Origin: Marivita sp. GX14005 | GTDB taxonomy: Bacteria > Pseudomonadota > Alphaproteobacteria > Rhodobacterales > Rhodobacteraceae | Direction: 5' to 3' | Assembly (NCBI RefSeq): GCF_023370775.1 | Contig: NZ_JAMCCQ010000002.1 | Coordinates: forward strand, 248,001-312,000 | Length of the DNA: 64,000 nt | Shown here: piece by piece, positions 47,404-56,066 of the stretch | How positions within the stretch are numbered: the stretch's first letter is position 1 | How the letters are laid out: the number at the start of each line of letters is the position of its first letter | Program-made: the position numbers and the translations under genes | The notes under the pieces: generated by a model | What the model was told of the DNA's origin: nothing | Database searches by the model: none | Seen by the model: the letters and a program-made list of their open reading frames with translations, nothing else

Positions 47404-47994
47404 ATGCACGGATTGATTTTTCGAACGGTGGAGGCGTTCGTCACGGACAGTTTCGGGCTGGACAGTTGGACAAAAGCGCTCATCGCGGCCGATGTCCCGC
47501 TGTCGAGTTTCGAAGCGATGCTGCAATATGACAGCGTCTATTTCCCAGCTGTGCTCGACGCATGCGCGCGAACGCTCGACCGGTCGGAGGCGAATATCCT
47601 GGAGGATATCGGAACCTACCTGATCACCCGCCAGAACCATGTCAGCGTTCGCAGGCTCATGCGGTTCGGGGGGCAGGATTTTCCCGAACTTCTTTATTCG
47701 TTGGAGGATCTGCCCGGGCGCACACGGCTTGCCGTTCCGGGGCTCGATCTTCCGCGTATCGTCGTCAGGGAGGTCGAACCCCATTGCTTCGATCTTTGCT
47801 GCGAAGGCGAGTTGCCCGGTTTCGGGCATCTTCTTGTCGGTCTTCTGCGGGCCATGGCCGATGATTATGGCGTGCTTGCCGTTCTCGAACATCGCGGATC
47901 GAATGACGGGATCGAAGCGATAGCGGCGCGGATCGTCGATATCGGCTTTGCCGAGGACCGAGGATTTTCCTTTGCCAGGGCGATGCGCGCGTGA
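47404..47994 (+). CDS. H-NOX (heme NO-binding, HNOB) fold protein lacking the canonical heme-ligand residues
   Basis: A 196-residue protein with the H-NOX outline: MHGLIFRTVEAFVTDSFGLDSW is the family N-terminus and FGGQDFPELLYSLEDL precedes the ligand position. H-NOX proteins bind heme through a proximal His and a YxSxR motif, and signal NO to cyclases or kinases. Here the proximal position appears to be Pro104 (SLEDLPGRTR, where relatives have LDALH), and the YxSxR region reads FDLCCEGELPGF with no Tyr, Ser or Arg. Three Cys cluster at residues 128-133. It is translationally coupled to the next gene, a cyclase. Family membership is clear, but heme binding is doubtful. Confidence 0.85.
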   Translation: MHGLIFRTVEAFVTDSFGLDSWTKALIAADVPLSSFEAMLQYDSVYFPAVLDACARTLDRSEANILEDIGTYLITRQNHVSVRRLMRFGGQDFPELLYSLEDLPGRTRLAVPGLDLPRIVVREVEPHCFDLCCEGELPGFGHLLVGLLRAMADDYGVLAVLEHRGSNDGIEAIAARIVDIGFAEDRGFSFARAMRA

Positions 47995-48989
47995 TCGCGG
48001 CTCATGACCTGATGGCGCGACTGCGACCAATGCATCTTTGTGTCGATGGGTGCGGCTGTATCACCCAGGTCGGGCGCAGCCTGGACAGGATTGCCGGGGA
48101 AACGCTTCTGGGCAGACCCTTTTTCGACAGGGTCGCAATATTCGGCCCGGCTCGCCCGGTCTGCATGGCCGAGCTTGCCGGCCTTGAGACGCAGCCGATC
48201 CGTCTGAGCCTCACCGAAATGCCCGATATCGTTCTGCGGGGATGTGTCATTCCCGATGGCGACGGCGGCGCAATTATCGACCTATCGTTCGGGATCGCCA
48301 TCGTTGACGCGGTCCGGAAATTCAACCTGTCGGCACAGGATTTCGCCCCTTGCGACCTTGCGGTTGAATTGCTGTTCCTGCAGGAGGCCAAATCGAGCGC
48401 TATATCCGCAAGCTTCAGCCTGAACGCGCGTCTGAATGGCGAGAAACTCGCTGCCGAGTCCGACGCGGTGACAGACGAGCTTACCGGGCTCGGCAACCGC
48501 CGCGCCCTCGACAACGCGATGTCGAGGCTTGGCCGGTCGAATACGGCCTACGCCATGCTCCATCTCGATCTCGATCGGTTCAAGCAGGTGAACGATACGC
48601 TGGGTCATGATGTCGGTGATGCACTTTTGAAACATGCGGCGCGGGTCATGCGTCGGGTTCTGCGCAAGGAGGATGTCGTCGCGCGCATGGGCGGCGATGA
48701 ATTCGTGATCGTCTGCCCCGGGCTCGTCGACCGGGCGCGGCTCGACCAGTTGGCGCGCCAGATCATTGGCGATCTCTCCGCGTCGGTCGATCCACCACTC
48801 GCGAAGGTGCCGATCGGCGCCAGCATTGGCATCGCAATGGCGCGCAGCGATCGTAAGCTGGCACCCGACCACGCATTGAAACGCGCCGATATCGCGCTTT
48901 ACGCAGCGAAACGCTCTGGACGGGGATGCCACAGGTTCTGGCAGCCCGAGCTTGGCGAAACCCTTTGCGATATGGCGCCGGGCGAATGA
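47991..48989 (+). CDS. HNOBA-GGDEF diguanylate cyclase
   Basis: A 332-residue cytoplasmic protein with an N-terminal HNOBA-type (H-NOX-associated) domain (about residues 10-150, RPMHLCVDGCGCITQVG then GRPFFDRVAIFGP). A short coiled coil and a GGDEF domain follow, with active loop GGDEF at residues 234-238. The RKED inhibitory site is five residues upstream, so feedback by cyclic di-GMP is expected. The GTG start overlaps the H-NOX stop (GTGA), so the two proteins are very likely partners. The N-terminal VDGCGC carries extra cysteines. There is no EAL domain. Confidence 0.88.
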   Translation: MIAAHDLMARLRPMHLCVDGCGCITQVGRSLDRIAGETLLGRPFFDRVAIFGPARPVCMAELAGLETQPIRLSLTEMPDIVLRGCVIPDGDGGAIIDLSFGIAIVDAVRKFNLSAQDFAPCDLAVELLFLQEAKSSAISASFSLNARLNGEKLAAESDAVTDELTGLGNRRALDNAMSRLGRSNTAYAMLHLDLDRFKQVNDTLGHDVGDALLKHAARVMRRVLRKEDVVARMGGDEFVIVCPGLVDRARLDQLARQIIGDLSASVDPPLAKVPIGASIGIAMARSDRKLAPDHALKRADIALYAAKRSGRGCHRFWQPELGETLCDMAPGE

Positions 48990-49047
48990 AGGGGGCGAAA
49001 GCGCAATGCGGCTTGCGCACTGCCGGGGCCTGTCGCACTCTCGCCTC

Positions 49048-50409
49048 ATGAAACTTTTCGCACGGCTCTTGCTTTTGATTTGCCTATGCGGCGCGGTATC
49101 TCCCGAAGGAAGCATCGCGCAGGAAAGCGGGCAGCCATCCGGCACCATCGCAGTGGAAGACAGCGCCGAAACCGACGCTGCCATTGCAACGCGCATACGC
49201 GAAATCCTTGGGCAACTCGATGGGTTTGAGGATGTGACGGTCACCGTCAGCTCGGGTATCGTGACCCTGCGCGGAACCGCGATAGACGGTATGGCCGTGG
49301 CGCGGCTCAATGAGCTGGTCGGACGTGTCGAAGGCGTGGTGACGATTGAGAACAAGGTGCAGGAGACAACGGATGTCGCCCGCCGTCTCGACCCCGCGGT
49401 GGAGCGGTTCCGGCTTCGGTTCGAACAATTCGTCAACTATCTGCCGCTTGCCGCGATCGCGCTCGGTGCTTTCGCTGTCGTCGTTCTGGCCGGTTTCGCG
49501 CTCGCGCGGCTCGATAGGCCGTGGAGCCGCTTTGCGCCGAACGCGTTCATCGCCGATATCTATCGCCAGCTGATCCGCGTGGCTTTCGTGATCGCCGGGC
49601 TCGTGATCGCGCTCGATATCCTGAACGCAACGGCGCTTTTGTCGACCATTCTCGGCGCAGCGGGGATCATCGGGCTGGCCATCGGTTTCGCGGTCCGCGA
49701 CACCGTGGAGAATTTCATAGCTTCCATCATGCTGTCTATTCGCCAGCCGTTCCGACCCAACGACACGGTGGAGATCGAGGGCGATCAGGGCAAGGTCATT
49801 CGGTTGACGAGCCGGGCCACCATCCTGCTCAGCTTCGATGGCAATCATATTAGAATTCCCAACGCGACGGTGTTCAAAAGCCGTATCGTGAACTTCACGC
49901 GCAACGATGAACGGCGTTTCGTGATCGATCTCGGTGTGGCTTTCGACAGCGACCTCAACCGCGCGCAGGATCTGGCCTTGCAGACCGTCGCGGCGCTCCC
50001 CTTCGTGCTGGAAGATCCGGCGCCGGCGGTCTGGATCGAGAAGATGGGCGACAGTGCGGTCATTCTCAACGTCGCCGGGTGGATCCTGCAGCATAAGACA
50101 AGCTACGCGAAAGCGCGCAGCGAAGCGTGGCGATCCTGCCTTACCGCATTCGATCACGCCGGGATCGTCATGCCGGAAACGACGATCCGCATCGTCGGTC
50201 TCGATGGCGGCTCCGAAAGTTCTGCAGAGGATGCCACGCCCAGCCCGGACAAACGGCCGCGATCGAATGCCGAGGCAATCGCCGTGGCAACACAATCGCT
50301 GGGAGATGTAGCTGCGGAAATGGACCGGGAACTGAACCGTATCGTCGCCAGCGAACGCGCCGAGAAACAGGACAACGACCTTCTGCACAAGAATGCGCCG
50401 GAAGAATGA
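49048..50409 (+). CDS. MscS-type mechanosensitive channel with N-terminal BON domain
   Basis: A 453-residue exported/inner-membrane protein. A signal peptide (about 1-24) is followed by a periplasmic BON domain (about 45-115; IREILGQLDGFEDVTVTV and GIVTLRGTAIDG). Three membrane helices come next (about 133-153, 172-192 and 198-218); the last, TILGAAGIIGLAIGFAVRD, is the MscS pore helix. The MscS beta domain (QPFRPNDTVEIEGDQGKV) and a C-terminal cytoplasmic region follow. The last 65 residues are low-complexity and charged. It fits osmotic protection; tRNA-Gln lies 60 bases downstream. Confidence 0.88.
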   Translation: MKLFARLLLLICLCGAVSPEGSIAQESGQPSGTIAVEDSAETDAAIATRIREILGQLDGFEDVTVTVSSGIVTLRGTAIDGMAVARLNELVGRVEGVVTIENKVQETTDVARRLDPAVERFRLRFEQFVNYLPLAAIALGAFAVVVLAGFALARLDRPWSRFAPNAFIADIYRQLIRVAFVIAGLVIALDILNATALLSTILGAAGIIGLAIGFAVRDTVENFIASIMLSIRQPFRPNDTVEIEGDQGKVIRLTSRATILLSFDGNHIRIPNATVFKSRIVNFTRNDERRFVIDLGVAFDSDLNRAQDLALQTVAALPFVLEDPAPAVWIEKMGDSAVILNVAGWILQHKTSYAKARSEAWRSCLTAFDHAGIVMPETTIRIVGLDGGSESSAEDATPSPDKRPRSNAEAIAVATQSLGDVAAEMDRELNRIVASERAEKQDNDLLHKNAPEE

Positions 50410-50469
50410 GATTTTCGATTTTCGGGTCTTGATCCCGTTAATTTCCGCGAGTAGACACCGCCGCACGGT

Positions 50470-50544
50470 TGGGGTGTAGCCAAGTGGTAAGGCAACGGTT
50501 TTTGGTACCGCGTACCGCAGGTTCGAATCCTGCCACCCCAGCCA
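50470..50544 (+). tRNA. tRNA-Gln (UUG)
   Basis: The acceptor stem TGGGGTG pairs with CACCCCA, followed by G and an encoded CCA. The anticodon loop TTTTGGT gives anticodon TTG, and the T-loop GGTTCGAATCC is canonical. The anticodon stem has an A-C mismatch at its outer pair. The gene stands between the MscS-type gene and the MarR gene. Confidence 0.96.
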
Positions 50545-50589
50545 GTTCCTCCTGACATCGGGCGTTCGATATGGTGCAGGTGCGCGGAC

Positions 50590-51090
50590 TCAGCCGATTG
50601 GCGGATCGGTCGGCAACTCACCTGTCGTCAGCACGGGCGAGGCATCGATGCTGATCGCATCAAGCATGCTCGCCACTCGTTCAAGCGAGGCGACAAGCTG
50701 CGCCTGCTCCCAATCGGCCAGATCGGCAAATGCGCGCGCGTAGCGTTGCTGCAGCGGATCGGGTGCTTGGCTCAGGGTTGTGCCGCCAAGTTCCGTCATC
50801 ACCACATTGATCTGTCGCCGGTCGCTTTGGGACGAGACGCGCTGCACCAGCTTCCGGGCCACCAGCTTGTCGACCAAGGCGGTCACCGTCGCCTGGCTCA
50901 CCCGCATCTGCGCGGCAAGCGCCTTCGGCGTGACCGAGCCCCGTTCCTCAACGATCTGCAGCACGCGGAGCTGCGCGGGTGTCATGCCTGCAGCTTGAGC
51001 GAGATCGCGCGCATAGATTTCCGTCGCGCGCAGGATGCGGCGCAGCGCGATCAGGCTGTCATCGGTGCGATCATGGGGCTTTGACGTCAT
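50590..51090 (-). CDS. MarR family regulator, EctR-like
   Basis: A 166-residue winged-helix regulator. The start at ATG 51090 has GGGAGGAT-like purines upstream region; the longer frame begins 18 bases earlier. The DNA-binding core is MTPAQLRVLQIVEERGSVTP through ALAAQMRVSQATVTALVDKL, with the wing SSQSDRRQINVVMTE. It is divergent from ectABC-ask, the position of EctR, the MarR-type repressor of ectoine synthesis known from halophilic methylotrophs. The regulatory role is inferred from position. Confidence 0.85.
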   Translation of the reverse strand: MTSKPHDRTDDSLIALRRILRATEIYARDLAQAAGMTPAQLRVLQIVEERGSVTPKALAAQMRVSQATVTALVDKLVARKLVQRVSSQSDRRQINVVMTELGGTTLSQAPDPLQQRYARAFADLADWEQAQLVASLERVASMLDAISIDASPVLTTGELPTDPPIG

Positions 51091-51265
51091 GGGAGGATCA
51101 TCGCACAAAATCTATAAAAACTTCAATCTTCTAAGCACTTGTGAATGTTCCGGTCGGGTGATCTCAACCGCATCGGCTTATCCTTCGGAGATCGAAAGAT
51201 GCGCGATCCTCATGTGACACAAAATCTGGTTCAATTTCTATATTTCGGCATTTTTTAGCTAGATG

Positions 51266-51294
51266 TTGAGTTTTCCGCTGCAGCACACTATTTA
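51266..51294 (+). promoter_or_regulatory. Candidate ectA promoter
   Basis: A -35-like TTGAGT (51266-51271) and a -10-like TATTTA (51289-51294) are separated by exactly 17 bases, 31 bases before the ectA ATG. The surrounding 51200-51300 stretch is markedly A/T-rich compared with the rest of the window, as often seen for osmotically induced promoters. Confidence 0.5.
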
Positions 51295-51325
51295 GTCAAT
51301 CGAACTACAAGAGAGGTCTTTGCAC

Positions 51326-51862
51326 ATGCCCGATGGAACCACCCCTGCCCGAACGCCCAAACCACAGCTCCGCAAGCCGGTCGCGGAAGATGGAGCGGCC
51401 ATCTGGGAGTTGATTCGCAGCTGCGCGCCGCTGGACGAAAATTCGATGTACGCGAACCTGATCCAGGCCGATCATTTCCGCGATACATGCGTCGTGGCCG
51501 AAGCAGGTGGCGAGATCGTGGGTTGGATTTCGGGGCACATGATCCCGAACGAAGACGCATTTTTCGTCTGGCAGGTGGCGGTCAGCCCGAAAGCACGCGG
51601 TCTCGGGCTCGGCAAGACGATGCTTTTCGAGCTTTTGAACCGCGAGGAGGTTCAGGACGCCGAAGCGCTGAAGACCACGATCACCAAGGACAATGATGCA
51701 TCCTGGGGGCTTTTCCGAAGCCTCGCCCGCGACATCGGCGGCGATCTGACGGATACGCCGTATTTCAAAGAAGAAACCCATTTCGATGGGGCGCATGATA
51801 CCGAGCACATGGTGACGATCACGCTGCCTGCGCAGGGCATCACGCTCAAGCGCGCCGCTTAA
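51326..51862 (+). CDS. ectA: L-2,4-diaminobutyrate acetyltransferase
   Basis: GNAT enzyme that acetylates diaminobutyrate in ectoine synthesis; 178 residues. ATG 51326 has AGAGAGG nine bases upstream. LRKPVAEDGAAIWELIRSCAPLDENS is the family N-terminus; the acetyl-CoA-binding core is VAVSPKARGLGLGKTMLFELL. The C-terminal DTEHMVTITL segment is also characteristic. It is first of ectA-ectB-ectC-ask. Confidence 0.96.
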   Translation: MPDGTTPARTPKPQLRKPVAEDGAAIWELIRSCAPLDENSMYANLIQADHFRDTCVVAEAGGEIVGWISGHMIPNEDAFFVWQVAVSPKARGLGLGKTMLFELLNREEVQDAEALKTTITKDNDASWGLFRSLARDIGGDLTDTPYFKEETHFDGAHDTEHMVTITLPAQGITLKRAA

Positions 51863-51919
51863 GACCTCGTTCACATCACGATGATAGACACACCCTTAGC
51901 CGAGGGGGAAAGGAAACTC

Positions 51920-53212
51920 ATGCCCAAGGACATGACTGCCGAAACCACGATCTACGAACGCCGCGAAAGCAACGCGCGGTCCTATTGCCGCAATATGAGC
52001 GCGACCTTCACACGCGCTTCCGGTGCGGAGATGTTCGATGCCGATGGCAACCGCTACATCGATTTTCTGGCTGGATGCTCGTCGCTCAATTACGGCCATA
52101 ATGACCCTGATATGAAGGCCGCGCTGATGGAGCATATCGCTGGTGACGGCATTGCACATGCGCTCGACCTGCACACTGACGCCAAGGCCGCATTTCTCCA
52201 TGCGTTCGAGGAAAATATCCTCGCGCCGCGCGATATGGACTACAAGGTGATGATGACGGGCCCGACCGGAACCAATGCTGTCGAAGCGGCGGTGAAGCTC
52301 GCGCGGAAGGTGACAGGGCGGCGCAATGTGATCTCCTTTACCAACGGTTTCCACGGCATGACGATGGGCGCGCTGGCGCTGACCGGCAATGCCGGAAAGC
52401 GCGGCGGTGCCGGAACCGGATCGCTGACGGACGTGACGCATATGCCGTTCGAAGGCGCGATGGGCGAGAGTGTCGATACGCTGGAACTCATCGATGCCAT
52501 GTTGTCGAACCCGTCTTCGGGCATCGACGCGCCGGCGGCGTTTATTTTCGAGCCGATCCAGGGGGAGGGCGGTCTGAACGCGGCCTCCGATGAGTGGATG
52601 CGCGGCATCGAGAAGATCGCGCGCAAGCATGGCGCCTTGCTTATCATTGACGATATCCAGGCGGGCTGCGGCCGGGCTGGAACGTATTTTTCCTTCGAGG
52701 CAGCGGGCATCCAGCCGGACATGATCACGCAGGCCAAATCGCTTTCCGGCTTCGGGCTTCCCTTCGCGGCGCTTCTGATCAAGCCGGAACACGATATTTG
52801 GGGCCCGGCGGAGCACAACGGAACATTCCGGGGCAACACGCATGCATTCGTCACCGCACGTGTCGCGCTTGAAAAGTTCTGGTCCGATGACGCGTTCGAA
52901 AAGGCCGTGGCCCATAAATCAGTGGTCCTCACAACGGCGCTGAGCGATGTCGCCGATCTGATCGACGGAGCCACGCTCAAGGGGCGCGGCATGATGCAGG
53001 GGGTCGATGTCGGCTCTGGTGAGCTTGCGAGCGCGATCTGCGCACGCGCCTACCAGCTGGGCCTCGTGATCGAGACATCCGGTGCGCATGACGAGGTCGT
53101 CAAGTTCCTCGCCCCGCTCACCATTTCGCAGGAGGTCATGCGCGAGGGGTTCGATATCCTCATGCAGGCGACACGCGATGTGACCGGAGAGATGAAACTG
53201 GCGGCGGAGTAA
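51920..53212 (+). CDS. ectB: Diaminobutyrate--2-oxoglutarate aminotransferase
   Basis: PLP-dependent class III aminotransferase that makes diaminobutyrate from aspartate semialdehyde; 430 residues. ATG 51920 is preceded by AAAGGAAA. The PLP Lys is Lys273 in TQAKSLSGFG, and the cofactor-binding Asp lies in LLIIDDIQAGCGRAG near residue 244. MMTGPTGTNAVEAAVKLAR binds the phosphate. It lies 57 bases after ectA and 6 bases before ectC. Confidence 0.97.
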   Translation: MPKDMTAETTIYERRESNARSYCRNMSATFTRASGAEMFDADGNRYIDFLAGCSSLNYGHNDPDMKAALMEHIAGDGIAHALDLHTDAKAAFLHAFEENILAPRDMDYKVMMTGPTGTNAVEAAVKLARKVTGRRNVISFTNGFHGMTMGALALTGNAGKRGGAGTGSLTDVTHMPFEGAMGESVDTLELIDAMLSNPSSGIDAPAAFIFEPIQGEGGLNAASDEWMRGIEKIARKHGALLIIDDIQAGCGRAGTYFSFEAAGIQPDMITQAKSLSGFGLPFAALLIKPEHDIWGPAEHNGTFRGNTHAFVTARVALEKFWSDDAFEKAVAHKSVVLTTALSDVADLIDGATLKGRGMMQGVDVGSGELASAICARAYQLGLVIETSGAHDEVVKFLAPLTISQEVMREGFDILMQATRDVTGEMKLAAE

Positions 53213-53218
53213 CCGGAC

Positions 53219-53614
53219 ATGATCGTACGAGATTTCAACGAGTTGAAGAAAACCGATCGCCACATCGCCGATGCGAAATGGACATCGACGCGCATGCTGC
53301 TCGCCGACGACGGGATGGGGTTCTCGTTCCACATCACCGTGCTCGAGGCCGGTTCGGAACATACGTTCCACTACAAGCACCATTTCGAGAGCGTCTATTG
53401 CATGCAGGGCAAGGGCTCGATCACCGATCTTGCCACGGGCAAGACGCATGAGATCAAGCCGGGTGTGATGTATGCGCTGGACCAGCATGACAAGCATGTC
53501 CTGCGCGCGGAAGAAGAACTTCACATGGCGTGCTGCTTCAATCCGCCGGTGACGGGCAAGGAAGTGCACCGCGAGGATGGCTCCTACGCGCCGGCCGAGG
53601 AATTGGAGGCTTAA
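53219..53614 (+). CDS. ectC: Ectoine synthase
   Basis: Cupin-fold dehydratase that closes N-gamma-acetyl-diaminobutyrate into ectoine; 131 residues, normal length. [20 protein letters not shown] is the family N-terminus. Metal-ligand candidates are the Glu in [12 protein letters not shown] and the His in [11 protein letters not shown]. It is followed after 3 bases by the aspartokinase gene. No ectD (ectoine hydroxylase) follows. Confidence 0.97.
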   Translation: MIVRDFNELKKTDRHIADAKWTSTRMLLADDGMGFSFHITVLEAGSEHTFHYKHHFESVYCMQGKGSITDLATGKTHEIKPGVMYALDQHDKHVLRAEEELHMACCFNPPVTGKEVHREDGSYAPAEELEA

Positions 53615-53617
53615 CCC

Positions 53618-55051
53618 ATGTCACGTTCATCCTATACGGTCGAGAAGATTGGCGGAACGTCCATGTCTCGCGTCCGCGAATTGAAGGACACGCTCTTTAT
53701 CGCCGGGCGCGCGGGGGCCGATCTTTACGGGCGCGTGTTCGTCGTATCGGCGTTCGGCGGCATCACCAACCTGCTTCTGGAACACAAGAAATCCGGGGAG
53801 CCGGGCGTTTACGGGCATTTTTCGAGCGCACAATCCGATCACGGTTGGCATGACGCGTTGAACCGCGTGTCCGATGAGATGCAGGCGTTGAACCACAGCG
53901 TTCTCGATCATCCAGGAGATATCGAACAGGCCGATGCTTTCGTTTCGGAGCGCATCCTTGGTGCCCGCAACTGCCTGATCGACCTGCAGCGCATTTGTTC
54001 CTACGGTCATTTCCGCCTTGCGGAGCATCTGCTGCAAATCCGTGAAATCCTGTCGGGATTGGGCGAGGCGCACTCCGCCTTCGTCACAACGCTGCTGCTG
54101 CAGCGGGCCGATGTGAACGCGCGGTTCGTCGATCTGTCGGGTTGGCGCGACGAGGGGGATGCAACGCTTGAGGAACGCATCGCGGGCGCGATGGACAGGA
54201 TCGATCCCTCCACCGAAATGCCGATCGTTACCGGCTATGCGCAATGCGCCGAAGGGCTGATGAAGCGGTTTGATCGCGGCTATTCGGAGGTCACGTTCTC
54301 CAAGATTGCGGCCATGCTCGGCGCGCGGGAGGCGATCATCCACAAGGAATTTCACCTCTCTTCGTCGGACCCGAACCTTGTCGGGGCGGAGAATGTGCGC
54401 AAGCTGGGACGGACGAATTATGACGTCGCGGATCAGTTGTCCAACATGGGGATGGAGGCGATCCACCCGCTTGCCGCCAAGACGCTGCGGCAGGCCGATG
54501 TGCCGTTGCGCGTGACCAACGCGTTCGAGCCGAACGATCCCGGCACGTTGATCGACGACCGCGCCGCAGAAACGCCAGCGGTGGAGATCATTGCCGGGCT
54601 CGATATCCTCACGCTTGAGGTGTTCGAACAGGACATGGTCGGGGTGAAGGGCTATGACGCGACCATCCTCGATGTGCTCAAGCGTCACAACGTGCGCATC
54701 GTGTCGAAAGTGTCGAACGCCAACACGGTCACGCATTATCTCGACACCTCGCTCAAGACGATGCGGCGGCTCGAGAAGGATATCGCCAAGGAATATCCGG
54801 CCGCGGAGATCACGATGCGCACAGCGTCGATGGTGTCTGTGATCGGACGCGACCTCGCTGGTCTGTCGGTTCTGCAACGCGGATTGGTCGCGATTGCCGA
54901 GGCCGGCCATTCCGCCATCGGCGCGTCGCAGGGGCCGCGCAATGTCGATGTGCAGTTCATCGTCGATCGAGCTCAGAAGGATTCGATCATCAAGACGTTG
55001 CACGGCGCGTTCATCGAAGAGGCCAAGCCGGAGCTTTCGCGCGCGGCATAA
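53618..55051 (+). CDS. ask: Aspartate kinase, ectoine-pathway type
   Basis: Phosphorylates aspartate to feed aspartate semialdehyde into the ectoine pathway. It is 477 residues and begins with the Ask signature VEKIGGTSMSR. EVTFSKIAAMLGAREAIIHK lies in the catalytic domain, and two ACT domains occupy the C-terminal 150 residues. Ectoine-cluster aspartokinases are typically less feedback-inhibited than the housekeeping enzyme; that property is family knowledge, not seen here. The gene ends at a strong terminator 17 bases on. Confidence 0.93.
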   Translation: MSRSSYTVEKIGGTSMSRVRELKDTLFIAGRAGADLYGRVFVVSAFGGITNLLLEHKKSGEPGVYGHFSSAQSDHGWHDALNRVSDEMQALNHSVLDHPGDIEQADAFVSERILGARNCLIDLQRICSYGHFRLAEHLLQIREILSGLGEAHSAFVTTLLLQRADVNARFVDLSGWRDEGDATLEERIAGAMDRIDPSTEMPIVTGYAQCAEGLMKRFDRGYSEVTFSKIAAMLGAREAIIHKEFHLSSSDPNLVGAENVRKLGRTNYDVADQLSNMGMEAIHPLAAKTLRQADVPLRVTNAFEPNDPGTLIDDRAAETPAVEIIAGLDILTLEVFEQDMVGVKGYDATILDVLKRHNVRIVSKVSNANTVTHYLDTSLKTMRRLEKDIAKEYPAAEITMRTASMVSVIGRDLAGLSVLQRGLVAIAEAGHSAIGASQGPRNVDVQFIVDRAQKDSIIKTLHGAFIEEAKPELSRAA

Positions 55052-55068
55052 GGCGCCGGCAATGACAT

Positions 55069-55105
55069 GAAAACGGCCCGGTCCATTGCGAGGACCGGGC
55101 CGTTT
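55069..55105. terminator. Bidirectional terminator between ask and dppF
   Basis: A 15-bp perfect stem (AAAACGGCCCGGTCC / GGACCGGGCCGTTTT) with a 7-base loop. T-runs on both strands make it a convincing two-way intrinsic terminator for the ectoine and dpp operons. Confidence 0.92.
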
Positions 55106-55109
55106 TGTT

Positions 55110-56066
55110 TCAGACGTTTTCGGGAAAGAAACAGGCGGCGGTGTGGTTGCCTTCGCCGAGCAAAGGCAACTCTTCGCGGCACTTGTCCTGCGCCTTCCAG
55201 CAGCGCGGCGCGAAGGGGCATCCATCGGGGATTGCCAGCGGTGATGGCAACTCGCCCTTGAGCTTGATGCGTTTCTTATCCGCCACCGGGTCGGCTTGCG
55301 GCGTCGCGGACAGCAACGCGACGGTATACGGATGGCGCGGGGCAGCGAACAGCGCTTCCTTCGGGCCTTTTTCGACGGCACGGCCCAGATACATGACGAT
55401 CACGTCATCGGCGACATGGCGCACCACGCTGAGATCGTGGCTAATGAAGAGATAGGCCAATTGCAGCCGTTCCTGCAATTCCAGCAACAGATTGAGGATC
55501 GCGCTCTGGATCGACAGATCGAGTGCGGAAACCGGCTCATCGAGCACCAGAACCTTGGGATCGAGCATCAGCGCGCGCGCAATGGCGATCCGTTGGCGCT
55601 GGCCGCCGGAGAACATATGCGGATAGCGATCGAAATGCTCGGGGCGCAGCCCTACGAGGTTCAGCATCTCGCGCGCTTTCGCCTCGCGGTCGGCTTTGGG
55701 CAGATCGGTGTTGATGACAAGCGGCTCCATCAGGATCGTGCCGACGCGCTGGCGCGGGTTGAGCGAGCCGTAGGGATCCTGAAAGACGATCTGCACGGAT
55801 TGCCGCAGATCGGCCCAATCCTCGCGCCGCACCGGTTTGCCGTCGAGCGTCAGCGTGCCGTCCGTCGGCTCCTCGATCATGGCGACCATGCGGGCGAGAG
55901 TGGATTTGCCGCACCCGGATTCGCCGACGACCGCCAGCGTCTTGCCCGGCGTGACGTCGAAATCGACGCCGCCCACCGCCTTGAGGATACGCGGCTTGCG
56001 GAAGAGCCCGCCGCCGACTTCGTAATGCCGCTGCAAGGCTTTGGCGTGCATGACCGGCGTTGTCAT
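55110..56066 (-). CDS. dppF: Dipeptide ABC transporter ATP-binding protein
   Basis: Second ATPase of the peptide transporter, 318 residues. Walker A GESGCGKS is at residues 48-55, signature FSGGQRQRIAIARAL mid-protein and Walker B VLVLDEPVSALD. The C-terminal oligopeptide-transporter extension (CPFAPRCWKAQDKC) has the Cys-rich element of the DppF/OppF group. Its start overlaps the dppD stop by 4 bases; it is last in the operon and ends at the terminator. Confidence 0.93.
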   Translation of the reverse strand: MTTPVMHAKALQRHYEVGGGLFRKPRILKAVGGVDFDVTPGKTLAVVGESGCGKSTLARMVAMIEEPTDGTLTLDGKPVRREDWADLRQSVQIVFQDPYGSLNPRQRVGTILMEPLVINTDLPKADREAKAREMLNLVGLRPEHFDRYPHMFSGGQRQRIAIARALMLDPKVLVLDEPVSALDLSIQSAILNLLLELQERLQLAYLFISHDLSVVRHVADDVIVMYLGRAVEKGPKEALFAAPRHPYTVALLSATPQADPVADKKRIKLKGELPSPLAIPDGCPFAPRCWKAQDKCREELPLLGEGNHTAACFFPENV

